Assembly (NCBI RefSeq): GCF_900115045.1
Contig: NZ_FOVC01000010.1
Coordinates: 47,174 to 111,173, forward strand
Source of the DNA: Izhakiella capsodis
GTDB taxonomy: Bacteria; Pseudomonadota; Gammaproteobacteria; Enterobacterales; Enterobacteriaceae
Direction of reading: 5' to 3'
Length of the DNA stretch: 64,000 nucleotides
Under the pieces are notes generated by a model that saw only the letters and a program-made list of their open reading frames with translations, made no database searches and was not told where the DNA came from. Positions 36,521-45,131 of this stretch are shown in pieces; position 1 is the stretch's first letter, and every line of letters starts with the position of its first letter. Position numbers and translations under genes: made by a program.

Positions 36521-37687
36521 TTAGTTTTGTATGATCGGCTTCTCTATCGGGCCGCTCAGAACATATGTCATAGAGTCAGTCTCTAATGTTTTTTTATCAA
36601 TTGTCATATCATCGCTAAGCATATTAATTTCTATCACACCTCCTTTATTAACCAGCATAGCCATTGTGTTAGCTACTCTTGATTTATTTTCACCAACAAG
36701 AATTGAAGGCTTATTATAATCAAAGGAGAGTACTTTTTTTTTACTGCCAATGGTTTCTCCATGCCCGCAAAAAGCCATCATACAGATATCGAAATTATCA
36801 TGAAGATAACTGGAAAGCGTCTCAATATCAATTTCTTTGTCGGTATCGGAAGTTGATCCAGTCATTTTATTATGACTCTCAATTATAGATTTTGAACCAT
36901 CTTTTTTTGTTTCCCATATGGATTTGTCATTACCAGGTTGCCCACTATGAAATGCATAAAAATAATTATCTTTCAAACCATAAACCATGGTGCAACCGGA
37001 AAGCTCACCACCATGAATAAGTAATGGTCTATCTGGTGTAAGTTGATTTATATCAAGTCTGAAACCTACCGTTCCACAGTTGCCACTGTCTAATTGAATT
37101 ATTTTTAAATCATGATTAAATGTTTGTTTGTTATAATAGTTCCCTATTGGGGTGCCTGGTATTATTTCTGCTGATTTGATTTTATCTCCGTTGTAACATT
37201 CAATTCCAAAATTTACACTGGATATATTTTCTCTCAGGATCCCATGGTTTTTATCGCTTATTATATAGTCATATGTGACAGGTAAATTATCATTCTTAGC
37301 TTCCATAGATATAATTCCTTTGCCTATAAACGGCCTGATGTTTCCATTCATAACACTAGCGCTTTCTTTTAATAGTTCTTTTTTCTCGCCAGTTGTTAGT
37401 TTTGTTACTACCCTATTAAATCTTGATGTTTCAATAAAATTACTTCTTGCAGTACATCCTGAATCAGGCAAAACATAAGACTTACTTATAAGCTCTCTCA
37501 TGTTAGGTTTTTTTTCTCCTCCACTATGAGAAAAATGGTGATTAAAGAATCTCCTTATCATTGTAATAGGCGTGTTTTTCGCACTTTTAACGCTATTAGT
37601 AAATTGTGAATTATTGTCTTTGCTATTTATTTTAGGAGCAGTGATATTATTGACAGTATAAGAACGACTATTATTGAATACCTTCAT
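36521..37687 (-). CDS. CNF1/VopC-like Rho deamidase, putative type III effector
   Basis: A 388-residue protein whose residues about 115-388 resemble the catalytic domain of cytotoxic necrotising factor, which deamidates a Gln of Rho GTPases and locks them in the active state. The key motif is GGELSGCTMVYGLKDNYFY followed by AFHSG: Cys232 and His247 are 15 residues apart, exactly as Cys866 and His881 of CNF1. There is no receptor-binding or translocation domain; the N-terminal 110 residues are Ser/Asn/Thr-rich with no Sec signal, so delivery by a type III system is likely, as for Vibrio VopC. AT-rich codons and a neighbouring lone IS end indicate transfer. It appears intact. Confidence 0.82.
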   Translation of the reverse strand: MKVFNNSRSYTVNNITAPKINSKDNNSQFTNSVKSAKNTPITMIRRFFNHHFSHSGGEKKPNMRELISKSYVLPDSGCTARSNFIETSRFNRVVTKLTTGEKKELLKESASVMNGNIRPFIGKGIISMEAKNDNLPVTYDYIISDKNHGILRENISSVNFGIECYNGDKIKSAEIIPGTPIGNYYNKQTFNHDLKIIQLDSGNCGTVGFRLDINQLTPDRPLLIHGGELSGCTMVYGLKDNYFYAFHSGQPGNDKSIWETKKDGSKSIIESHNKMTGSTSDTDKEIDIETLSSYLHDNFDICMMAFCGHGETIGSKKKVLSFDYNKPSILVGENKSRVANTMAMLVNKGGVIEINMLSDDMTIDKKTLETDSMTYVLSGPIEKPIIQN

Positions 37688-37765
37688 AGTATATTAAACC
37701 CTTTTTTAAAAACCGTATATTTAAAATATTATTAAAACGATTACTATAAAAAAATGATAAAATTA

Positions 37766-38340
37766 AAGCATTGTAATACGCATCAGGATTGCGCGGAACG
37801 TTCTACCTCAGAAGATGAAGCATATCTGATGATGGATGGCGTAAAAACTGTTATGCGCGAGCTGGCTGAGTCCGGGAGTTGCATCTACCGGTAGAGCTGC
37901 AGGCAGTCTGCGATTTCAGTACCCTCAGACTGGAGTCAGGAAGTTTAGTCGAGGATAACCTGCGCCCCTATTTCAGCGACGTGCTTTACAGTCTGAGAAC
38001 CACTATCGGTGATGATGGATATATCCACGTACTCATCGAGCACCAGTCCACTCCTGACAAACACATGGCGTTCCGGCTCCTTCGTTACGCGGTTGCCGCC
38101 ATGCAACGCCACCTTGACGCCGGATATAAAAAGTTGCCGCTGGTAATACCCGTATTGTTCTATACGGGAAGGCGTAGTCCCTATCCATATTCGATCCGCT
38201 AGCTGGATGAGTTCACCGATCCTGGGGTGGCCGGAGAACTTTATAACGGTAATTTTCCTCTTGTCGATGTTACGGTGATTCCTGACGAAGAGATCATGGG
38301 GCACCGCAGTATGGGCGGCCTGAAGCCCAACCGTACGAAA
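37766..38340 (+). pseudogene. Rpn-family (YhgA-like) nuclease/transposase remnant
   Basis: From about 37873 the frame reads ELHLPVELQAVCDFSTLRLE and then HVLIEHQSTPDKHMAFRLLR, the PD-(D/E)XK core of recombination-promoting nucleases (Rpn). A TAG at about 38200 interrupts the otherwise continuous frame, which resumes LDEFTDPGVAGELYNGNFPL and VDVTVIPDEEIMGHRSM. The first 35 residues and the C-terminus are missing. The stretch before it (MMDGVKTVMRELAESG) may be another piece of such a gene. Confidence 0.7.
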
Positions 38341-38504
38341 ATGTACGCTAAGTGCTGTTTCTAATCAGCCATAACTGATCAATATTAATAAACATGCATG
38401 TTTTCATATTGTTATGATTACTAAGTTGCGAGTACACTTAGACTGGTAATTTTCACTTGGTAAAAAAATACCAACCTTTGTAGATGTTTTCACTTACAAT
38501 TTAC

Positions 38505-39948
38505 TTACCTGTGGTTATTAATTTCTTTTCCACGAACAGCACCATATTCAAGTAATATACCAATCATTTCCTTTTTATTGTATTTAATTGCATTGTCTAA
38601 CATTGTATCACCAGAATTAACGCTCCTGAATGCATGGTTCGGTTCCACTAACCCACGTTCCAAAAAATCTTTAAGAATTTTTTCATCCGCAGAGTGATCG
38701 CTTAGTGAGTACTCAATATCCTCATATGAAGTTGACATTTTTATTACATCCTTCCCAGTAAAACTGAATTTTGAGAATAACAAATCAACAACATCTTTTT
38801 TAGCGTGTTTTATAGCAAGCCCCATAACTTTACATGCATCATCCTTGTTTCTCATATGTACCGAAAGAGCTTAAAAATTAGATGCTTTAACCGCATCCCT
38901 CGCACTTATTTCTCGTAACTTTACTTCTTTAAAAATATACGTGCTAACCATTCTCGGGACATGGAACTCTGGTTGAAATACAAAATTTAGAATTTTGTCT
39001 AAATTTTTATCGTCTAGTTCTTTATTCATAGCAAATCTTTTAAACTCTGTATCATTGCTGTTTCTAAGGAAATCTATGAGGTGTAATCCCAGTGCAAGTT
39101 TCATGTCTTTAGAATTAAAGATAGGAGTATCTTTTGTACCTTTATCTCCATGAACTCTACGGTAAATTTCATTTCTTACCTCAGAGAATTGAGCTATGAA
39201 TTCCTTATGTTCGTGCATAAATGCAGGTGGTATTCTGTTATCAAAATGATCAGTCAATGTCAGATACCCATGGGGAAACTGCTCATCAACTATATAAGCA
39301 TTGGCTCCGAAATCTACAGTTGAATGGCGGGTATTGAGAGGGAGTTGAGCCTTATCATCAGAAAATGCAACGCCAAAAAAAACAGAATCCTGATTGCTTA
39401 AACATCTTATATCTTCTGAGTACGTATTTTTTTGCAGTGCTAATCTCATTAGATTGCAACTTATTCAACGACATGATGTTAAGTATTCCAGAGGCATCTA
39501 CCGAATTTGAATTACTTTGATGTCTGAAATGGATTTTTGCATCTACCACTTTACTTAGCAAAACCCTTTCCTGCGAGGTTAAATCTTGGGTTTTTTCTTT
39601 TATTTTTGTTAAATAGTTTTTAGATACATCATTAAGATGCTGTAGTGATTGTAATGAAGATTTCCGTACTGATGAATCTGTTAGAGCGATGCCTAATTCT
39701 TTGAAATGATCACCCTTAAAAAACATTTTATTATAGCTCTGAGCTGCTATTGTTTTCTTAAAAAATGCTTTTATTACATCCGCACTTCTGTTCTTAAAAT
39801 CACTACTCTTAAGTATTGTATCCGGAGAGTTTTGTACAGAAATGACATTTTTCATGGTGTTACTTCGTTCCCTTCCAGTTTCTCTATCTGGCTGAAGACA
39901 AGCGAAATTATTTTGCTGACCATTTACTAATGAATGCGTTACCTTCAT
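38505..39948 (-). pseudogene. OspC-family ADP-riboxanase effector, frameshifted and with a nonsense codon
   Basis: Read across three pieces, this resembles Shigella OspC effectors over nearly full length (about 481 codons; OspC3 484). Piece 1 (39948 down): MKVTHSLVNGQ, then KKTIAAQSYNKMF and HFRHQSNSNSVDASGILNI. At a run of seven A (39427-39433 as T on the plus strand) the frame slips by one. Piece 2 contains VFFGVAF, STVDFGANAYIVDEQFPHGY, LTLTDHFDNRIPPAF, PIFNSKDMKLALGLHLIDFL and VFQPEFHVPRMVST with LREIS. At 38871 an in-frame TAA interrupts ASNF. Piece 3 resumes in the same frame with the ankyrin-type end NSGDTMLDNAIKYNKKEM. OspC proteins modify arginine in caspases (ADP-riboxanation). The start has AAGGAAAG. 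Slippage could rescue the first lesion but not the second. Confidence 0.85.
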
Positions 39949-40076
39949 AACTTTTCTTTCCTTATATACACATTTATCTATACTAAACTTATCGGGAAGG
40001 GAACGAACCATCCCGGCACAGTCCCCTAAAGGAATGGCAATTCCGTTCAGCGCCAATGTTAGCTTTTTCCGGGCTG

Positions 40077-40897
40077 GGCACTGTTGCAAATTTCTTGATG
40101 AGGTAGCCTTCTGTATTACAGAAAGGTCTTAAATTTCAAAAACTCTGCTCACCAGACGCATCTCGCCCAGGGGATGGCCGATGTAAACGTTTTCCGCCTG
40201 TCCTTTACGCAATGCCCGCATGACTCCAATCCCCTTGATGATGGCATATGCCGTCTTCCTGGATTTAAATCCCAGCGTGGCGTCGATTATCCGTTTCAGT
40301 TTGCCGTGATCGCATCCAATGACGTTATTCCGGTACTTAATCTGCCGGTGTTCAACATCAGGCGGACACCGACCTTCCCGCTTCAGTAACGCCAGCGCGC
40401 AACCCTCGGTGGGAGCTTTATCGGTGTTGATGAGGTGGAGGATCTGCCAGCCTTTCACGTTGTTCAGAATCTTTCCCAGAAACCGATATGCCGATTTGCT
40501 GTTACGGCGCGGGGAAAGGTAAAAATCGATGGTGCGGCCTGAGCTGTCAACAGCACGGTACAGATAAGCCCACCGGCTGTTAACTCTGATACAGGTTCCA
40601 TCGAGATGCCAGGAGCAGAATGCTGAAGGATTACGCCAGTACCCGCGCAGCCGTTTTTCCATTCCAGGCCCATAACGCTGAACCCAGCGGTAAATCGTTG
40701 AGTGATCAACGTTGACACCGCGTTCGGCCAGCATCTCCTGCAGTCCATAATAGCTGATGCCGTATTTACAGTACCAGCGCACCGCCCACAGGATGATGTC
40801 GCGCTGAAAATGCCGATCTTTGAATGGGTTCATGTGCTGCTCCATCAGCAAAAGGTGACGATGAGTTTATCACCTCCCGATTTTTGCAACAGTGGCC
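40077..40897 (-). mobile_element. complete-length IS26-like element
   Basis: An 821-base element bounded by GGCACTGTTGCAAA (40077-40090) and TTTGCAACAGTGGCC (one mismatch, ending 40897); IS26 is 820 bases. No eight-base target duplication is seen at the ends, which suggests recombination between copies. It forms the right border of the island. Confidence 0.9.
40129..40833 (-). CDS. IS26-like transposase lacking the catalytic glutamate
   Basis: A 234-residue IS6-family transposase starting MNPFKDRHFQRDIILWAVRW; an upstream ATG at 40851 adds six residues. The DDE triad should be Asp (WHLDGT), Asp (NTDKAP) and Glu (NNVIECDHGKLKR in IS26). Here the last motif reads NNVIGCDHGKLKR, so the catalytic Glu is Gly, and the DET following the first Asp is DGT. 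It is therefore probably inactive, although the frame is full length. Confidence 0.9.
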   Translation of the reverse strand: MNPFKDRHFQRDIILWAVRWYCKYGISYYGLQEMLAERGVNVDHSTIYRWVQRYGPGMEKRLRGYWRNPSAFCSWHLDGTCIRVNSRWAYLYRAVDSSGRTIDFYLSPRRNSKSAYRFLGKILNNVKGWQILHLINTDKAPTEGCALALLKREGRCPPDVEHRQIKYRNNVIGCDHGKLKRIIDATLGFKSRKTAYAIIKGIGVMRALRKGQAENVYIGHPLGEMRLVSRVFEI

Positions 40898-40996
40898 TTT
40901 TTTGTAACTTACCAGAAAAGTATTTGCTGTAAATGCTCGTCAAGGTACATAGGTTCACGCTAGGATGAGAGTAAAACCTACAGCAATGAGGACGTT

Positions 40997-41806
40997 ATGG
41001 CAATTAAGCTAATTGCGATTGATATGGATGGCACTTTGCTTAACCCCCAGCATGAGATCTCTGAGGGCGTTAAGGCGGCGATTACGGCGGCTAAATCACA
41101 AGGTATTATCGTTGTACTGGCGACGGGTCGCCCTTACGTTGGCATTGAGCGCTATCTGACAGAGCTTGATTTAAAACGTGAGGGTCAATATGCCATCTCT
41201 TATAACGGTGCCCTGGTGCATCGGACTCTGGATGGTGAATTGGTTTCCGAAGTGAGCCTGGGTTTTGATGATTACCTCTATTTTGAAAAGCTAGCACGCG
41301 ATCTAGGCGTTCATTTTCAGGCGCTGGATAAAACGGCGCTCTACACGCCAAATAAAGATATCAGTGAATTCACTATCCACGAGTCTTACCTGACCGGTAT
41401 TCCAGTGCGCTACCGCAGCGTGGAGGAGATGGATAAGCAATTAACTTTTCCCAAAGTCATGATGATTGACCCCCCCGAACTGTTAGATGCGGCAATCGCC
41501 CGCCTGCCGCAGGCAGCTCGCGATAACTACACCTTAATGAAAAGCGCGCCCTACTACCTGGAGATACTCAATAAGCAGGTGAATAAAGGCTATGGCGTCA
41601 GAATGCTGGCCGGCCTGCTGGGGATCAGTTCGGAAGACGTGATGGCGATAGGCGATCAGGAAAATGATATCGCGATGATCGAATACGCCGGGGTTGGCGT
41701 GGCGATGGGTAATGCCATAGACTCGGTGAAATCCGCTGCCCGCTTTGTAACCCGTACGAATAGGGAAGATGGCGTGGCTTATGCGATTGAGCGATTTGCC
41801 CTCTGA
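40997..41806 (+). CDS. yidA: sugar phosphatase YidA (HAD family, Cof type)
   Basis: A 269-residue Cof-type HAD phosphatase acting on small phosphorylated sugars. Motif I IAIDMDGTLLN, motif II ATGRPY, the late Lys and motif IV IGDQENDIAMIEYAGVGVAMGNA are present. E. coli has gyrB-yidB-yidA here; yidB is missing and the island takes its place. The ATG follows GAGGAC. Confidence 0.94.
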   Translation: MAIKLIAIDMDGTLLNPQHEISEGVKAAITAAKSQGIIVVLATGRPYVGIERYLTELDLKREGQYAISYNGALVHRTLDGELVSEVSLGFDDYLYFEKLARDLGVHFQALDKTALYTPNKDISEFTIHESYLTGIPVRYRSVEEMDKQLTFPKVMMIDPPELLDAAIARLPQAARDNYTLMKSAPYYLEILNKQVNKGYGVRMLAGLLGISSEDVMAIGDQENDIAMIEYAGVGVAMGNAIDSVKSAARFVTRTNREDGVAYAIERFAL

Positions 41807-41985
41807 GGATGAGGGTGCAGTAAATTCAAATCTCAGTCGGGCGCTATTCTATTCAGCCTGCTTAGCAGAATAAATAAATGAAAACAGGCGCTGGCAGGCA
41901 GCGCTTCTGACGTTAAGTCCGCTGCGGGTGGCGAAAGAATCGGGTGTTCCGGCGTAGTCCCCCTACCTGAAGTATATGAGTCGCC
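41807..41985. other. short non-coding gap
   Basis: About 180 bases between converging yidA and the DeoR-type regulator. A GC-rich repeat GCGCTGGCAGGCAGCGC near 41890 may act as a terminator for one or both genes; no gene seen. Confidence 0.4.
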
Positions 41986-42762
41986 TCAGACTGGAAGATG
42001 ACTGGAAACGACGGCCAGCTTGATGTCCAGCTGGCCCAGTTGCCGCTGGATCTCTTCGCGTAAGCTGCTATCTGTCACGATATCCGTCAGGGTATGCAGA
42101 TGGGCGACGTTGAACAGCGACCAGGCGCCATACTTTGAACTGTCCGCCAGCAGGACGCGGCGTTTGGCATTAGCAATTAAATCACGTTTTAGCGCCGCTT
42201 TCTCTTCCGTGGGTGAGGTAATACCGCGGATAATATCCCACCCGTTACAGCTGACAAAAGCCACGTCCGGCCACACATTTTGCAGCAGCCGTCGACCGTG
42301 TTCACCGATGCAGGACTGACTCGAATCATCGATACGTCCGCCGATAATCGTGACTTCAATCTGTTTAAACTCCGAGAGAAACAGCGCAATATGAAGGTCG
42401 CTGGTGATCACGCGTAGCGGCAGATGCGTCAGCTGACGGGCGAGTTCAATCATCGTGGTTCCTGCGTCCAGCACAACTGCATCGCCCGCTTTTACAAAAC
42501 TCGCTGCTGCGCTGGCAATGGCCCGCTTTTCCACCAGGCTGCGTTGCATTTTTTCATGCGTCGTGGGCTGGGATGGGATAAACCGGTTAAGAGTGACACC
42601 ACCGTGAGTGCGGTTTATCACGCCTTCCTGATCGAGCTTAATCAGATCGCGGCGGATCGTCGCCGGAGAGGCGTCGGTGATTGCCACCAGTTGATCCACC
42701 GTCACCAGGTTGTGCCCTTTCAGATAATCCATTATCTGCTCTAGCCGGTTATATCCCTTCAT
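41986..42762 (-). CDS. DeoR-family regulator of the sugar-acid cluster
   Basis: A 258-residue DeoR-type repressor with an N-terminal winged helix (QIMDYLKGHNLVTVDQLVAI, ASPATIRRDLIKLDQEGVI) and a sugar-phosphate sensing domain (VLDAGTTMIELARQL, TIIGGRIDDSS). It is the last gene of the kinase-pdxA2-deoR operon, with its start one base after the pdxA2 stop, so it probably controls this cluster by responding to a pathway intermediate. It resembles YgbI of E. coli. Confidence 0.85.
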   Translation of the reverse strand: MKGYNRLEQIMDYLKGHNLVTVDQLVAITDASPATIRRDLIKLDQEGVINRTHGGVTLNRFIPSQPTTHEKMQRSLVEKRAIASAAASFVKAGDAVVLDAGTTMIELARQLTHLPLRVITSDLHIALFLSEFKQIEVTIIGGRIDDSSQSCIGEHGRRLLQNVWPDVAFVSCNGWDIIRGITSPTEEKAALKRDLIANAKRRVLLADSSKYGAWSLFNVAHLHTLTDIVTDSSLREEIQRQLGQLDIKLAVVSSHLPV

Positions 42763-42763
42763 A

Positions 42764-43750
42764 TCATTCCCGTGTAATTTGCATGGCCAACTGAATCGAT
42801 ACCGTCATGCTCTCAGACTTCGCTTTACCGGTCCACGCAATGTCAAAGGCGGTCCCGTGGTCGGCAGAGGTGCGAATAAACGGCAATCCGGCAGTGATAT
42901 TCACCCCGTCATAAAACCCGAGTAATTTTAACGGAATATGCCCCTGATCGTGATACATCGCAACGACCATGTCATACATTCCTTCGTGACACTGCATAAA
43001 TACGGTATCTGGCGGACAAGGTCCGGTGACATTTATCCCCTGCGCTTTCATCGCCTCGACGGCAGGCCCGACGAGGGTGATCTCTTCATCGCCAAACAGA
43101 CCGTTTTCTCCCGCATGAGGGTTAACGCCTGCTACGGCAATGCGGGGAGCACTGAAACCCACGCGTTTCAGGAACGTATCCGCAATACCGATGACGGTTT
43201 TTATCCGATCCTGATTGAGCGTATCAAGGAATTTACGCAGCGCAATATGGGTGGTGATATGAATCACTTTCAGCTTATCGGTATACAACACCATCGCGTA
43301 GTCTTTACTGCCGGTTAAATGCGCCAACAGCTCGGTATGGCCCGGGTAGTGATGCCCGGCAAGGTGCAGCGCTTCTTTGTTCAGTGGCGCCGTCGCGATC
43401 GCTTTCACCTCGCCCGCCATCGCAAGTAGGGTGGCGCGTTTCACGCAGCGATAGGCCAGATCCCCGGCCTGAGCCTGAACAATGCCAGGCTTGAGGGCAT
43501 CAGGATCTGCCAGCGGTTCGTCCAGAACGTTAATTACTTTCGGCGAAAATTGTGCATCACTGACCTTATCGATCACACGAATATTAGCCTGTTCCACGAT
43601 ACCTTGCTTCAGTACCCTCTGCAGCGTACGGGCACACCCCACTACAACAACAGGCGATCCCGACAGCGCCCCTTCGGTAAGAGATTTGATAATGATTTCC
43701 GGTCCAATGCCCGCCGGGTCACCCATTGTTACCGCAATGATATTAGTCAC
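42764..43750 (-). CDS. pdxA2: PdxA2-type 4-phospho-four-carbon-acid dehydrogenase
   Basis: A 328-residue homologue of PdxA. In catabolic clusters beside a four-carbon acid sugar kinase, this family oxidises and decarboxylates 4-phosphoerythronate or 4-phosphothreonate to dihydroxyacetone phosphate. The N-terminus MGDPAGIGPEIIIK, the metal-binding histidines (HHYPGHTELLA and AMYHDQGHIPLK) and the C-terminal RTSADHGTAFDIAWTGKA are typical. It overlaps the kinase gene by eight bases. Confidence 0.9.
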   Translation of the reverse strand: MTNIIAVTMGDPAGIGPEIIIKSLTEGALSGSPVVVVGCARTLQRVLKQGIVEQANIRVIDKVSDAQFSPKVINVLDEPLADPDALKPGIVQAQAGDLAYRCVKRATLLAMAGEVKAIATAPLNKEALHLAGHHYPGHTELLAHLTGSKDYAMVLYTDKLKVIHITTHIALRKFLDTLNQDRIKTVIGIADTFLKRVGFSAPRIAVAGVNPHAGENGLFGDEEITLVGPAVEAMKAQGINVTGPCPPDTVFMQCHEGMYDMVVAMYHDQGHIPLKLLGFYDGVNITAGLPFIRTSADHGTAFDIAWTGKAKSESMTVSIQLAMQITRE

Positions 43751-44960
43751 TCAGTCTCTCCTCGATAAAATGCAAAACCTCAAGCAGTGTCTCAGCGGTT
43801 CCGAAGCCCCCTGCTTTGGTCATGACCGGCCGGAGCCAGGCACAACCCAAAAATTTGCCGTAAGGCACGCACCGTGCAATACGTCCTGTAATTTCAAAAC
43901 CTTGAGCCTCTAGCGATTTTGCTACGGCCATCGCTACATCGCCGCCAGAGACATACAATGCATCCGGTGTCTCCGCATCCAGCACATGCCGGGTAAGCTC
44001 TCCCAAAAAGGCGCAGATCGTCTCCCCAAGTGCGGCTCGGGTTAACTGGTAGCGCTGGCAAAGTCGTTCAATCTGATAGCGTGCATTGTGGTCCGGGCAG
44101 GTGTGAACGATGCAGTGATGGCCAGCCTCCAGCGCCTGAGCGATCTGCGTGAGGTATCCCGTCGTCTTACCCTGCAGAATATCCTCAACGTCAATGACGA
44201 CCGACGAAACGCCCGATGCTTTCTGGATCAGCGCAATCTGGTGTTGAGCGACTTCGCTCATTGAGCCGACTACCGCCAGCAGTTGTTTATGGCGAGCGGG
44301 GGCAAGATGGCGTGCCAGCGCATCGCATAACCCGGCTGATCCCACCAGCAATGGCATCTGCGTACAGGTCAGCGCGGCGGCGATAATGGCGTCCAGATCA
44401 TCATCGGTTGCTGCATCCACAATGAGCAACTCCGTTCCCTGGGCCAGTTCGGCTTCCAGCGTGTGCAGGGTTATGGCTTTGCCAGTGAGATCGGTAAAAA
44501 GGTCTGCAAGATTTGCAGAGGGTACGGGGGTTTTGGGATCACTGGCAAATTCAGTTTCATTCACCGGTTTGCCATTCACCAGACATTTACCCTGCTGCGT
44601 GATCCGCCCGGCAGCGGGGTACGCAGGGGCGAAGATGATCTGTCGCTTATTGCTTAACACCTGAAGGGCTTTGGTTTCAGCGCCCACATTTCCGCGCAGC
44701 GTTGAATCAATCTTTTTAACCAGCCATCGCGCATTGACGATATCTGGCCCAAGCTGAGCAATGTTCTTAGCGGCGTCTGACGCCAGTAACGCCCGGGAGT
44801 CGGTATTAATGATCAGCGCATCGGTTGCTTCGCGAAAAGGGAGTTGAAACGCCACGCTCACCTTTTTGCCGCTCAGCGCCAGGCTGACACCTGCATCGTT
44901 AGCACCGGTAAAGTCATCCGCGACCACGACCACTTCCCGGTACAGTTTGTTCTCTTTCAT
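43743..44960 (-). CDS. four-carbon acid sugar kinase (DtnK/YgbK family)
   Basis: A 405-residue kinase. The N-terminal domain has the signature VVADDFTGANDAG and the C-terminal domain the nucleotide site YVSGGDVAMAVAKSL. Family members phosphorylate D-threonate, D- or L-erythronate on C4. The ATG at 44960 was chosen over the upstream 45005 codon because of the GGAGCGGGG site just before it. It is the first gene of the left operon. Confidence 0.88.
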   Translation of the reverse strand: MKENKLYREVVVVADDFTGANDAGVSLALSGKKVSVAFQLPFREATDALIINTDSRALLASDAAKNIAQLGPDIVNARWLVKKIDSTLRGNVGAETKALQVLSNKRQIIFAPAYPAAGRITQQGKCLVNGKPVNETEFASDPKTPVPSANLADLFTDLTGKAITLHTLEAELAQGTELLIVDAATDDDLDAIIAAALTCTQMPLLVGSAGLCDALARHLAPARHKQLLAVVGSMSEVAQHQIALIQKASGVSSVVIDVEDILQGKTTGYLTQIAQALEAGHHCIVHTCPDHNARYQIERLCQRYQLTRAALGETICAFLGELTRHVLDAETPDALYVSGGDVAMAVAKSLEAQGFEITGRIARCVPYGKFLGCAWLRPVMTKAGGFGTAETLLEVLHFIEERLSD

Positions 44961-44997
44961 CCCCGCTCCAGGTTCACCGCTTCGCCATTGATTATAT

Positions 44998-45032
44998 TTA
45001 ATCACAATTGATTAAGTGTGAGCAACTTCAAG
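44998..45032. promoter_or_regulatory. palindromic operator candidate and possible CRP half-site
   Basis: TTAATCA-CAAT-TGATTAA (44998-45015) is a perfect palindrome with a four-base spacer, in the divergent gap between the kinase gene and the dehydrogenase gene. It is the best candidate for the DeoR-type regulator site. Right after it TGTGA-N6-TCAAG matches a CRP site only in its left half. Confidence 0.5.
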
Positions 45033-45131
45033 TTATTAAGTTTGCGAATAATTTATAAATTTAGCCTTACGATGACTATGGTTGTCATTTTTTGAGCGAA
45101 ATCAATCATGGACATAGAGAAGGAGAAAAAT

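Noticed and set aside
28854..39948. HrpL-type promoters before the effector genes
   Set aside because: No GGAACC-N15/16-CCAC box was found by eye on the relevant strands upstream of the effector genes; control by another regulator is possible.
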